Assembly: GCA_036502295.1 (NCBI GenBank)
Contig: DASXYU010000130.1
Coordinates: 1-14,520, forward strand
DNA: 14,520 nucleotides
Direction: 5' to 3'
Origin: DASXYU01 sp036502295
Lineage (GTDB): Bacteria; Actinomycetota; Actinomycetes; Mycobacteriales; Jatrophihabitantaceae
The notes under the pieces are model-generated. The model was given only the letters and a program-made list of their open reading frames with translations. It had not been told where the DNA came from and did no database searches. Both the position numbers and the translations under genes were made by a program. Below, piece by piece: positions 6,052 to 13,631 of the stretch. Positions within the stretch are counted from its first letter, which is position 1; every line of letters starts with the position of its first letter.

Positions 6052-7635
6052 ATGGGGGACGTCGTGCGCCTTGTTGCCGCCGCTGCTGTTGCTGCGCTCT
6101 TGGCTGCGTTCGCGGTGCTCGGAGGCAGCACGGCCACAGCCTCCCCGAAGCCCTCACCAACGGGCCCTGTGGCCTCGGCCTCCGCGGCAGCCGCCTCGGC
6201 CTCCGCGGCAGCCGCCTCGGCCTCAGCTGCGGCGCACGCCGCTGCAAATGCGGCGGCCTCCGCCTCCGCGTCGGCCTCAGCGGCCTCAGCGTCGGCTGCC
6301 TCAGCGGCTTCGAATGCTCCGTCGAACCCAAGTAACCAGGTGATTGATGCCGCAGCGAGTGAGAAGGAGACTCTCGCCAATCAGGTCGGCACACTCGCCA
6401 AACAGCTGGCTTCACTGCAGGCCCAACTCGACGAACTCCTCGGCAAACGCGAGCAGGCCGAGCAGAACGTTGCCCTCGCGCAAGCCCAGTTGGACGACGC
6501 CACGGCGAAGGCGGCGTCGGCGAAGGCGGCGGTCGGCACCGCCGAGCAGAGCGTGCAGACAGCACAGTCGCAGTTCGTCATGTACGCCCAGGCCGTCTAT
6601 ATGAATGGCAGCGTCGCGGGCGGCACCGGAACGCTGCTCACCGCACAAGACCCCAGTGCGTTGCTGGACAGCACTGCGCTGCAGCAGTACCAAACCTCGC
6701 ACCAAACCACCGCAATCGGGCAGTTGCAGCAGGCGACCATCGTCAAGTCGAACGCGGAAGCCGCCTCGCGCAGGGCCGTCGCGGACGAAACGGCGGCGAC
6801 CGCAAAGGCCAAGCAGGCCAAGGATGCTGCTGTCGCTGCAGTGGAGGATGCGAAGAATCAGCAGGCGGCGATCACGCAGCAGCAGACGCAGGTTCAGGGC
6901 AACCTCGATGCTGCCCAGAACAACCTCGCCAATCTCAATGGACAGCGCGCGCAGTACCAGATTTGGCACGGGCAGCAGATCGTCCTCGCCGACAAGGCCG
7001 AACAGACACGGCAGGAAGCGATCCAGGCGCAAGAGGAAGCCAAACTAGCCAAGATCAAGCGCGACCAGGCGGCCTCAGATGCACAGAAGGCACAGAAGGA
7101 GTTGCAGGAGCAGAAGGACGCCCTCAACGCCAGCCAGTCCGATACCAGCGGTCAGTCGTCCAGCAGCAGCGCCTCAGTCCCGGTCCCGACCGGCGGCTCA
7201 TGGACCGCAGCGAAGGCACAGAAGGCCGTCAGCCGTGCGCTGAACTGGCTTGGAGAGACCTACATCTGGGCCGGCGGCAACGGAGCCGGCCCGACCACCG
7301 GCGGCTGCACCGACCCGATCGCGCCGTGCGGCACGGTCGGCTTCGACTGCTCAGGACTCGCGCTCTACGCCTGGGCGCCCTACATCTCGATGATCCACTA
7401 CGCCGCCACGCAGTACACGCAGGCAGGCAGCTACCACCCGAGCTCCAACAACTTCCAGCCCGGCGACCTGCTCTTCTGGAGCTACAACGGCTCGATCTCC
7501 GGCATCCACCACGTCGCGATGTACATCGGAGGCGGCTACGTCATCCAAGCGCCGCAGAGCGGCGACGTCGTCCGCAAGACCAGGTGGGACTACGTCTCTT
7601 CCGGCTACTACGGCGCGACCCGTCCCCTTACCTAG
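6052..7635 (+). CDS. Secreted coiled-coil NlpC/P60 peptidoglycan endopeptidase (RipA-like)
   Basis: The 527-residue product starts with a signal peptide (hydrophobic stretch about 7-24, likely cleavage after ATA at 28-30). A low-complexity Ala/Ser segment (40-88), partly encoded by 21-bp tandem repeats, precedes a long Ala/Gln/Lys-rich coiled coil (about 97-360), a Ser-rich linker and a C-terminal NlpC/P60 domain (about 385-527). Catalytic Cys433 is in GFDCSGLALYAW and the His in IHHVAMYIG (probably 487); the third polar residue may be Gln499. The family cleaves D,L-peptide bonds in peptidoglycan stems and helps daughter-cell separation. Two extra cysteines (419 and 426) lie in a loop just before the active site. 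Its place between acn and fabG matches mycobacterial ripA. No Shine-Dalgarno site precedes ATG 6052. GTG 6064, behind GGGGGA, is an equally plausible start and leaves the signal peptide intact. Confidence 0.93.
   Translation: MGDVVRLVAAAAVAALLAAFAVLGGSTATASPKPSPTGPVASASAAAASASAAAASASAAAHAAANAAASASASASAASASAASAASNAPSNPSNQVIDAAASEKETLANQVGTLAKQLASLQAQLDELLGKREQAEQNVALAQAQLDDATAKAASAKAAVGTAEQSVQTAQSQFVMYAQAVYMNGSVAGGTGTLLTAQDPSALLDSTALQQYQTSHQTTAIGQLQQATIVKSNAEAASRRAVADETAATAKAKQAKDAAVAAVEDAKNQQAAITQQQTQVQGNLDAAQNNLANLNGQRAQYQIWHGQQIVLADKAEQTRQEAIQAQEEAKLAKIKRDQAASDAQKAQKELQEQKDALNASQSDTSGQSSSSSASVPVPTGGSWTAAKAQKAVSRALNWLGETYIWAGGNGAGPTTGGCTDPIAPCGTVGFDCSGLALYAWAPYISMIHYAATQYTQAGSYHPSSNNFQPGDLLFWSYNGSISGIHHVAMYIGGGYVIQAPQSGDVVRKTRWDYVSSGYYGATRPLT
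6172..6234 (+). repeat. 21-bp tandem repeats encoding an Ala/Ser linker
   Basis: Two identical 21-base units (6172-6192, 6193-6213; GCCTCGGCCTCCGCGGCAGCC is one unit split as GCCTCGGCCT plus CCGCGGCAGCC) are followed by a degenerate third (6214-6234). Each encodes seven residues of the ASASAAA type. Because 21 is a multiple of three, gain or loss of units would lengthen or shorten the linker without breaking the frame. Confidence 0.85.
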
Positions 7636-7668
7636 GCGCCAGGCACACTTGCACTAGCGTGAGGCCCC

Positions 7669-8373
7669 GTGGCACGCACAGTTCTCGTTACCGGCGGCAA
7701 TCGCGGGATCGGACTCGCCATCGCGCGGGCCTTCACCGAAGCGGGTGACAACGTCGCCGTCACGCATCGCGGCTCCGGTGCCCCGGAAGGACTCTTCGGA
7801 GTGACGTGCGATATCACCGACGCGGCGCAGGTCGATGCGGCTTTCACTGCCGTCGAGGAGAAGTTCGGACCCGTCGAAGTCCTGATCTCCAACGCCGGGA
7901 TCACCGACGACACCCTGCTGCTGCGCATGGGTGAAGAGTCCTTCGCGAAGGTCATCGACGCGAACCTCACCGGCGCCTTCCGCGTCACCAAGCGGGCAAC
8001 TCAAGGAATGCTGAAGGCGCGCAAGGGCCGCATTATCTACATCTCCTCGGTCGTGGCGCTGATCGGTTCGCCCGGGCAGGCGAACTACGCCGCCAGCAAG
8101 GCGGGGTTGATCGGCCTGGCGCGTTCCATCGCGCGTGAGCTCGGTAGTCGCTCCATCACCGCCAACGTCATCGCACCGGGCTTCATCGAGACCGACATGA
8201 CCGCAGAGCTCTCCGAGGCCCGCAAGAACGAAATCCTGGGGCAGGTGCCTTTGAAGCGCTACGGGTCGGCACAGGAGGTCGCCGGCGCAGCGATCTACCT
8301 CGCCTCAGAAGCCGCGGCCTACGTCAACGGAGTGGTGCTGCCGATCGATGGCGGCCTCGGTATGGGTATCTGA
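7669..8373 (+). CDS. fabG: 3-oxoacyl-[ACP] reductase
   Basis: This cytosolic SDR enzyme reduces beta-ketoacyl-ACP with NADPH in fatty-acid elongation. The 234-residue product has the cofactor motif TGGNRGIG (8-15), NAG (75-77), Asn99, Ser127, and the Tyr140-x3-Lys144 catalytic pair in ANYAASKAG, then PGFIETDM and IDGG near the end. It is full length for the family and closest in context to mycobacterial MabA (FabG1). The start is GTG at 7669, 33 bp after the NlpC/P60 stop. There is no clear Shine-Dalgarno site. TAGCGT (7655-7660) lies 8 bases before the GTG and could be the -10 of a leaderless transcript; the same CTAGCGTG string occurs in the leader of the NlpC/P60 gene (5978). The enoyl reductase gene follows after 16 bp, so the two are almost certainly co-transcribed. 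Confidence 0.96.
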   Translation: MARTVLVTGGNRGIGLAIARAFTEAGDNVAVTHRGSGAPEGLFGVTCDITDAAQVDAAFTAVEEKFGPVEVLISNAGITDDTLLLRMGEESFAKVIDANLTGAFRVTKRATQGMLKARKGRIIYISSVVALIGSPGQANYAASKAGLIGLARSIARELGSRSITANVIAPGFIETDMTAELSEARKNEILGQVPLKRYGSAQEVAGAAIYLASEAAAYVNGVVLPIDGGLGMGI

Positions 8374-8389
8374 GGATGGGGATCTAGAG

Positions 8390-9160
8390 ATGGCCGGATT
8401 GCTCGAAGGCAAGAAGCTACTCATCACCGGTGTCATCACGGACGCCTCGCTCGCCTTCGGCGTGGCGAAGATGGCGCAGGAGCAGGGCGCGACCGTCGTC
8501 CTCACCGGCTTCGGCCGCATGTCCCTCGTCGAGCGGGTCGCGAGGAAGCTCCCTGTCGAGGCGCCGGTGATCGAACTCGACGTGGCGAACCAGGAACAAC
8601 TTGATTCGCTGGCCGACCGAGTTCGTCCGCTCATGGACGGTGTCGACAGCGTCTTCCATTCGATTGGTGGCGCGCCACCGTCATGCCTTGGCGGCGGGTT
8701 CTTGGACGCACCATGGGACGACGTCTCCAAAGCGATTCACGTCTCGGCCTATTCGCTCAAGGCACTGGCCGTCGCAGCCCTTCCTCTCTACGGCGAGGCA
8801 GGCGGCTCACTGCTCGGCCTCACCTTCGACGCGCGCGTCGCCTGGCCGGCCTACGACTGGATGGGTGTCGCCAAGGCAGGCCTCGAGTCCGCCTCGCGCT
8901 ACCTCGCGCGCGAACTCGGACCGAAGAAGATCAGGGTCAATCTGATCGCAGCCGGTCCGGTGCGGACGATCGCAGCCAAGGCGATTCCCGGCTTCGACAA
9001 GTTCGAGGACGCGTGGGACGGTCGCGCGCCACTCGGCTGGGACAACACCTCCAGCGAGCCCGTCGCGCGCAGCGCGTGCGCGCTGATGTCGGACTGGTTC
9101 CCGGCGACCACCGGCGAGATGGTGCATGTCGACGGCGGTTTCCACGCGATGGGCGTCTAG
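8390..9160 (+). CDS. fabI: NADH-dependent enoyl-[ACP] reductase, InhA type
   Basis: This enzyme performs the last reduction of the elongation cycle, trans-2-enoyl-ACP to acyl-ACP. From ATG 8390 the product is 256 residues. It shows TGVITDASLAFGVAKMAQ (13-30), Asp64, Ser91 in FHSIGG (equivalent to InhA Ser94), Phe146, and the Tyr155-x6-Lys162 pair in PAYDWMGVAK, then AAGPVRT (187-193). An upstream in-frame ATG at 8348 lies inside fabG. ATG 8390 is preferred because it gives the standard MAGLLEGKKLLITG N terminus and has GGGGAT 7 bases upstream. The segment after AAGPVRT is about 10 residues shorter than in M. tuberculosis InhA, resembling ordinary actinobacterial FabI enzymes. This suggests normal-length rather than meromycolate-length substrates, which is an inference. 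It is in an operon with fabG. Confidence 0.96.
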   Translation: MAGLLEGKKLLITGVITDASLAFGVAKMAQEQGATVVLTGFGRMSLVERVARKLPVEAPVIELDVANQEQLDSLADRVRPLMDGVDSVFHSIGGAPPSCLGGGFLDAPWDDVSKAIHVSAYSLKALAVAALPLYGEAGGSLLGLTFDARVAWPAYDWMGVAKAGLESASRYLARELGPKKIRVNLIAAGPVRTIAAKAIPGFDKFEDAWDGRAPLGWDNTSSEPVARSACALMSDWFPATTGEMVHVDGGFHAMGV

Positions 9161-9167
9161 CCGCGGC

Positions 9168-9186
9168 GGTTGAGCTTGTCGAAACC
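9168..9186. repeat. Short GGTTGAGC...GAAACC intergenic repeat motif
   Basis: GGTTGAGCTTGTCGAAACC lies in the 40-bp gap between the enoyl reductase and ferrochelatase genes. From memory, near-identical strings (and their complement GGTTTCGACAAGCTCAACC) are scattered between genes in many high-GC actinobacteria. Only one copy is present here, so the call rests on recognition rather than on repetition within the window. Confidence 0.35.
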
Positions 9187-9200
9187 CTAGGCGCACTCGC

Positions 9201-10175
9201 ATGCAGACAAAACCCGACGCCCTGCTCGTCCTCTCCTTCGGTGGCCCTGAGGGCCCTGAGGACGTGATGCCGTTCCTCCGAAACGTGACTCGAGGACGTG
9301 GCATACCGGATGAGCGACTCGCCACGGTGGCCTCGCACTACCAGCACTTCGGCGGCGTCTCACCGATCAACGCGGCCAATCGCGCGCTCGTCGCGGCGAT
9401 CGAGGACGACTTCGCTGCGCGCGACATCGCTCTGCCCGTCTACTGGGGCAACCGCAACTGGCATCCATTCCTCGCTGACACCCTGCGACAGATGACCGAG
9501 GACGGCGTGCGCCACGCACTCGTCCTCGCCACGAGTGCTACCGCGGGCTACTCGTCCTGTCGGCAATACTTCGAAGACATGGCGAGCGCGTCAGCCGAAG
9601 TCGGTCCCGGTGCGCCCGTGCTGACGAAGCTGCGGCACTTCTTCGACCACCCCGGCTACATCGAGGCACATGCAGCCGGGGTCCGCGAGGCACTCACGCG
9701 TCTTCCGAACGCGCGCCTTGTCTGCACCGCGCACTCGATTCCGGTGGCGATGGATGCTGCGGCGGGGCCGAACGGTGGCCTCTACCTTGCCCAACAGGAT
9801 GCGACGGCGCTGCTTGTCGCCGCTGCCGTCGGGCAACCGGACTACGACTTGGTCTGGCAGTCGCGCTCCGGACCTCCCTCCGTGCCGTGGCTCGCGCCGG
9901 ACGTGAATGATCACCTCCGTGAACTCGCCTCGGCCGGTGTGCGCGAGGTCGTCCTCGCTCCGACGGGCTTCCTCGCCGACCACATGGAGGTCATCTGGGA
10001 TCTCGACGTCGAGGCCGCTCAGACGGCCGCTGAGGTGGGCATTCGGCTTGAGCGGGCGCCCGCCGCGGGCACGCACCCGTCCTTCGTCGCCGCGATCCGT
10101 GAACTCGTCGAGGAGCACCTCACCAGCACGGTCCCGCCACTCACCACCTGCGGCCCCACCTGCTGTCTGAGGTGA
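9201..10175 (+). CDS. hemH: Ferrochelatase (likely coproporphyrin ferrochelatase), Fe-S type
   Basis: The enzyme inserts ferrous iron into a porphyrin. In Actinomycetota the substrate is coproporphyrin III in the coproporphyrin-dependent heme pathway, hence the alternative name CpfC. The 324-residue product has LLVLSFGGPEGPEDV at the N terminus, the metal-site His178 in CTAHSIP, and Glu263 in DHMEVIWDLD. Cysteines at 120 (YSSCRQY), 317, 321 and 322 (TTCGPTCC at the extreme C terminus) match the pattern of actinobacterial ferrochelatases that carry a [2Fe-2S] cluster. The order fabG-inhA-hemH is the same as in mycobacteria. The 40-bp gap to the enoyl reductase contains no terminator-like hairpin, so co-transcription is likely. 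The stop lies only 3 bp from the convergent hydrolase gene. Confidence 0.96.
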   Translation: MQTKPDALLVLSFGGPEGPEDVMPFLRNVTRGRGIPDERLATVASHYQHFGGVSPINAANRALVAAIEDDFAARDIALPVYWGNRNWHPFLADTLRQMTEDGVRHALVLATSATAGYSSCRQYFEDMASASAEVGPGAPVLTKLRHFFDHPGYIEAHAAGVREALTRLPNARLVCTAHSIPVAMDAAAGPNGGLYLAQQDATALLVAAAVGQPDYDLVWQSRSGPPSVPWLAPDVNDHLRELASAGVREVVLAPTGFLADHMEVIWDLDVEAAQTAAEVGIRLERAPAAGTHPSFVAAIRELVEEHLTSTVPPLTTCGPTCCLR

Positions 10176-10178
10176 TCA

Positions 10179-11189
10179 CTATGTCGCGCTGCGTTCGCTC
10201 TCGGTCTGCCGCTCGCTGGGTCGCCCGGAGAGGGCTCGCGCGACCGGATCCTCGTCTCCGTTACGCAGCAGCGCGCGCCACTCATCCAAATCGAACCGGT
10301 GTGGCTGCGTCGAGGCGACGAACTCGGTGACGAGCTGCACGAAACGCTCGGGTTCGGCCCGATGCGGAAAGTGCGCCGAATTCTCAAAGAGCTCCAGCCG
10401 ACTGTGTGGCAACGCGGCCTTGGCCTGGTGCGCGTGCTGTACCGGCAGCACGGAGTCCTGCTTTCCCCAGACGATCAATGCGGGGATGTTGCGGAGCAGG
10501 TAGGCGCGATCGAGCATCGTCACGACTTGGCCGCGCCAGTCGACACCGGAGCGGAGAGTGCGGACGAAGGCCGTTCGAGCGGTGGCATCGGGAAGAGCAT
10601 TGACGACACGCATCATGTCGGCGGCGTCCAGGCCGAGGCCGTCGTCCAGCCAGGAGGCGACGGACGCCGCAAGACCGAGGACGCCGCGGGCCTGCCGCGA
10701 TTTGAGCGCGCTCAGCGCCATGTCCACGCCGGGCAGCGACACGGCGCGAAGCAAGGAGGAGACACGTCGTCCTGCCCCACCAGTACTCACGAGGACGAGA
10801 CGTTCGGTGCGATCCGGGTATTGATACGCGAACTGCATCGCGACTCCGCCGCCGAGGGAGTGCCCGACGAGGGTGACACGATCCAGGCCGAGGACGCTGA
10901 GCAGATCACGCATGCCGTTCGCGTACGCGGTGACCGAGTAATCGGCGCGGGGCTTGTCCGAGGCGCCGTGCCCGAGCAGGTCGGGGGCGATCACAAGATG
11001 GTTCTCGGCCAGGGCAGGTATGACATCACGCCACGAGGCGGAACTGTCACCGATGCCGTGGATGAGTAGCAGCGGCGGCCCCTCGCCGGCGACAAGGAAG
11101 GATCGGCGGTAACCGTGGATGAGTCGGGTGCGCATCGGCACGCGGCCGTCAGCGAACCACCGTGACCGGCTGTCGTTCATTGCACGCAT
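10179..11189 (-). CDS. Alpha/beta-fold hydrolase
   Basis: This 336-residue protein has the full alpha/beta hydrolase triad: nucleophile Ser111 in VGHSLGGG, Asp245 in WGKQDSVLP and His273 in NSAHFPHRAEP. The oxyanion region is LLIHGIGDSSASW (41-53), and APDLLGHGASDKPRADYSV is conserved. The HGYRRSFLVAGEGPPLLLIHGIGD and DWRGQVVTMLDRAYL segments closely resemble, from memory, mycobacterial Rv2715, an uncharacterised hydrolase. The substrate is unknown; there is no signal peptide, so it should be cytosolic. The first ATG (11189) is chosen because AGGGGG lies 5-6 bases upstream; the ATG at 11180 is a weaker alternative. The C-terminal 45 residues are charged and probably unstructured. The gene is separated from ferrochelatase by 3 bp, tail to tail. 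It is an addition relative to the mycobacterial gene order. Confidence 0.9.
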   Translation of the reverse strand: MRAMNDSRSRWFADGRVPMRTRLIHGYRRSFLVAGEGPPLLLIHGIGDSSASWRDVIPALAENHLVIAPDLLGHGASDKPRADYSVTAYANGMRDLLSVLGLDRVTLVGHSLGGGVAMQFAYQYPDRTERLVLVSTGGAGRRVSSLLRAVSLPGVDMALSALKSRQARGVLGLAASVASWLDDGLGLDAADMMRVVNALPDATARTAFVRTLRSGVDWRGQVVTMLDRAYLLRNIPALIVWGKQDSVLPVQHAHQAKAALPHSRLELFENSAHFPHRAEPERFVQLVTEFVASTQPHRFDLDEWRALLRNGDEDPVARALSGRPSERQTESERSAT

Positions 11190-11270
11190 ATGCGCCCCCT
11201 GACGTCCGCAACGTGCCCGTCCTAGGTACTCGGCTACCGAGAGATCAACTTTAGGAATTGCGTGCTTCGA

Positions 11271-12080
11271 TCAGGTTACGAGGCGCGATCCCGCGTTATA
11301 CGCAGCAATGCGGGCCCTGCGTACGGCGGTGATCAGCGGCTGCAACCCGGCCGTACGGGCGGCGATTCCGGCGCGGTCGATCGCCCCGCCGGTGGGGTCT
11401 GACAGCGCGATGTCCAGCACCGCCTGCAGACGCTCGGCCTGCGCGAGTAATGCGACGGCTGCCGACGGCGACTGCGGCGGCAGGCGTAGTTGTTCGCCAG
11501 CCCGGCGGGCGTCATGCAGCGCCTCGGCAAGATCGTCCACCCAGTTCGAGACGTCCGCGACCGAGAGCGCCTCGGCGGAGTCACGGATCACCGTCGTGAG
11601 GTCGTACTGCGCATCCGAGAGCTGAATGAAGTCCTCCGGCAGCGGGTCGAGTGCGAACGCCTGCCAGAGGACGGTGGTCGCTGCGCTGCTCGGGCCGTAT
11701 TCGACGATCCGCGGCACGATCCCTAGCCGGAAACCGACGACTGCCTCGCCGGCCTCAAGCGCGGCGCTGTGGAAGGGCGCGGGGCCGGGCAGGCCGCGGA
11801 CGTCACCTGCGACGGGCAGGACGAGATGTACCGCGGAGCCTGCCCGCCGCCACGCGATGAGGACCTCGCGCAACGGCACGAGTTCGGCGTCGAAGGCTGC
11901 CAGACCTCCCACCTGATGACCGGCATCGCGAGGGCGTCGCGGATCGGCGGTCTCTGCCGCGTCCACGACGTCGCTCGTTCCGCACTGACCGGCCAGCCAT
12001 GCATTGGTCCAGGCGGTAAGCACCCCCGAGCGGCGTCCTTTCACGCCGAATACCGTAGCCACCCCGCTAGCCGCAGACAT
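11271..12080 (-). CDS. Conserved hypothetical protein (positional match to mycobacterial Rv1486c)
   Basis: This 269-residue protein contains no enzyme motif that I recognise. It has no signal peptide or clear membrane helix and is rich in Ala, Leu, Val and Arg. Residues about 10-25 (VFGVKGRRSGVLTAWTNAWLAG) are distinctive, and the C-terminal half looks largely alpha-helical (repeated A/L/Q/R patterns, about 150-265). The frame is open further upstream to 12227, which would overlap the nfeD gene. The start at ATG 12080 is chosen because GGAGG sits 5 bases upstream, and because it leaves 28 bp to the divergent nfeD start. Its place between the ferrochelatase region and nfeD-SPFH matches Rv1486c in M. 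tuberculosis, so the pairing is conserved; the function is unknown. Confidence 0.75.
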   Translation of the reverse strand: MSAASGVATVFGVKGRRSGVLTAWTNAWLAGQCGTSDVVDAAETADPRRPRDAGHQVGGLAAFDAELVPLREVLIAWRRAGSAVHLVLPVAGDVRGLPGPAPFHSAALEAGEAVVGFRLGIVPRIVEYGPSSAATTVLWQAFALDPLPEDFIQLSDAQYDLTTVIRDSAEALSVADVSNWVDDLAEALHDARRAGEQLRLPPQSPSAAVALLAQAERLQAVLDIALSDPTGGAIDRAGIAARTAGLQPLITAVRRARIAAYNAGSRLVT

Positions 12081-12108
12081 CGGGGCCTCCGACTGGCAGC
12101 ATGGCGTT

Positions 12109-12567
12109 ATGCCTGCATGGTCCATATGGTTGATCGTCGCCTTGGTGCTCGGCATCGCCGAGACGTTCAGCCTCGCGTTCCTGCTGGTGATGTTCGCCGG
12201 CGGCGCCGTGGTGGCCACCATCGTCACCGCCGCGGGCGCCTCGGACGCAGTTCAGGTACTCGTTTTCATCCTCGCCAGCCTGGTGTTGCTCATTCTCGTG
12301 CGCCCTGTCGCGATGCGGCACCGCAAGCACGGCGCGCTGGTGACCGGGCCTCAGGCTCTCGTGGGTCAGCGCGCGGTGACCCTGAGCGAGGTCGACCCCT
12401 ACGACGGTCGGGTGCGGCTCAACGGTGCCGAGTGGAGCGCACGGACGACAGATGAGTCGCCGATCGTCATCGGCACAGTGGTCGAGGTCGTCCAGATCTC
12501 GGGCGCCACAGCAGTTGTTCGGGCCGTCTCCACGAACGGCGCGAACCTGAGGGAGGGGCACGCATGA
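12109..12567 (+). CDS. NfeD-family membrane protein
   Basis: This 152-residue protein is of the short NfeD type. It has hydrophobic segments at about residues 4-20, 22-38 and 46-62. A C-terminal OB-fold of about 60 residues follows (ALVGQRAVTLSEVDPYDGRV through VVEVVQISGATAVVRAV). NfeD proteins are known partners of SPFH/stomatin-like proteins encoded next door, and the SPFH gene here overlaps it by 4 bp. ATG 12109 is chosen because it begins MPAWSIWLIVALVLG, giving the usual N terminus; the same frame is open back to 12004 but that would run into the divergent gene. No good Shine-Dalgarno site is visible, so it may be translated from a leaderless or very short leader. It is the equivalent of Rv1487 by position. 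Confidence 0.9.
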   Translation: MPAWSIWLIVALVLGIAETFSLAFLLVMFAGGAVVATIVTAAGASDAVQVLVFILASLVLLILVRPVAMRHRKHGALVTGPQALVGQRAVTLSEVDPYDGRVRLNGAEWSARTTDESPIVIGTVVEVVQISGATAVVRAVSTNGANLREGHA

Positions 12568-13631
12568 GTGCAGCAGCGATCGTCGGGATCATCATTGCGA
12601 TCCTGATCGTCATCATCCTGATCCGGTCGGTCCGGATCGTTCCCCAGGCACGGGCAGGTGTCATCGAGAGGCTCGGGCGATACGCGAGGACGGCCACCCC
12701 GGGGCTCACCATCCTCGTCCCGTTCCTCGACCGGATGCGGCCGTTGATCGATCTCCGCGAGCAAGTGGTGAGTTTTCCGCCGCAACCCGTGATCACCTCC
12801 GACAACCTCACGGTCGGCATCGACTCGGTGATCTATTTCCAGGTCACCGATCCGCGAGCCGCGACGTATGAGATCGCCAACTACATCCAGGCCGTCGAGC
12901 AGCTCACCATCACCACGCTGCGCAACGTCGTCGGTTCCCTCGACCTGGAGCAGACACTCACCAGCCGCGACTCGATCAATGGTCAGCTGCGCGGCGTCCT
13001 CGACGAGGCGACCGGACCGTGGGGCATCCGGGTGGCTCGGGTCGAGCTGAAGTCGATCGACCCGCCGCCGTCGATCCAAGAGGCGATGGAGCAGCAGATG
13101 CGTGCCGACCGCGCCAAGCGGGCCACGATCCTCAGCGCGGAAGGGCAGCGAGAGGCCGCGATCAAGTCGGCTGAGGGGCAGCGCGCCGCGCAGATCCTCG
13201 CGGCAGAGGGGGAGAAACAGGCCGCGATCCTCGCCGCGGAGGGCGAACGGCAGTCGCGCATCCTGCGCGGTGAGGGTGAGCGCGCGGCCAGGTACCTCTC
13301 CGCACAGGGTGAGGCAAAGGCGATCGAGACGACCTTCGGCGCGATCCACGCCGCGCAGCCCGACCAGGCGCTGCTCGCGTATCAGTACCTGCAGACGCTG
13401 CCTCTCATCGCCTCTGGCGACGCGAACAAGATGTGGATCGTGCCGAGTGAGTTCAGCAAGGCACTTGAGGGGCTTGCGCGCCTCGGCGGTGGCGACGGTG
13501 ATTCCACGTCGTTCCTCGACGTCCAATCGACCGCAGCCGGCACCGGAACCGAACCGATCGATACCGCCGGTTGGTTCGACCCCCACGACTCGGTGCCGAA
13601 CCTGGTGCTGCCCGTCACCGATTCTGAATGA
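12564..13631 (+). CDS. SPFH/stomatin-like (band 7) membrane scaffold protein
   Basis: This 355-residue protein has an N-terminal membrane anchor (5-21), followed by the band 7 domain RIVPQARAGVIERLGRY (24-40) through QEAMEQQMRADRAKRA (172-187). Residues 191-256 form six hendecad (11-residue) repeats of the pattern (S/A)AEG(Q/E)R..AIL, which predict a right-handed coiled coil for oligomerisation. The C-terminal third ends in an acidic, probably disordered tail. Such proteins form ring-like or cage-like assemblies in the inner membrane and act with NfeD and membrane proteases. The start ATG overlaps the nfeD stop as ATGA, and GGGAGGGG lies 5 bases upstream, so translation is coupled. It is the positional equivalent of Rv1488. 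The downstream amidase gene also overlaps by 4 bp, making a three-gene operon. Confidence 0.95.
   Translation: MSAAAIVGIIIAILIVIILIRSVRIVPQARAGVIERLGRYARTATPGLTILVPFLDRMRPLIDLREQVVSFPPQPVITSDNLTVGIDSVIYFQVTDPRAATYEIANYIQAVEQLTITTLRNVVGSLDLEQTLTSRDSINGQLRGVLDEATGPWGIRVARVELKSIDPPPSIQEAMEQQMRADRAKRATILSAEGQREAAIKSAEGQRAAQILAAEGEKQAAILAAEGERQSRILRGEGERAARYLSAQGEAKAIETTFGAIHAAQPDQALLAYQYLQTLPLIASGDANKMWIVPSEFSKALEGLARLGGGDGDSTSFLDVQSTAAGTGTEPIDTAGWFDPHDSVPNLVLPVTDSE
13134..13331 (+). repeat. Six 33-bp hendecad-coding repeats in the SPFH gene
   Basis: Residues 191-256 consist of six consecutive 11-residue units: SAEGQREAAIK, SAEGQRAAQIL, AAEGEKQAAIL, AAEGERQSRIL, RGEGERAARYL and SAQGEAKAIET. They are encoded by a 33-bp periodic, diverged DNA repeat. 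The pattern is the normal helical region after the band 7 domain, so it reflects protein structure rather than a mobile element. Confidence 0.8.

Noticed and set aside
12081..12227. Longer N terminus for the minus-strand hypothetical gene, starting at 12227
   Set aside because: It would overlap the start of nfeD. The ATG at 12080 has a GGAGG at good spacing, while the extension shows no conserved pattern.
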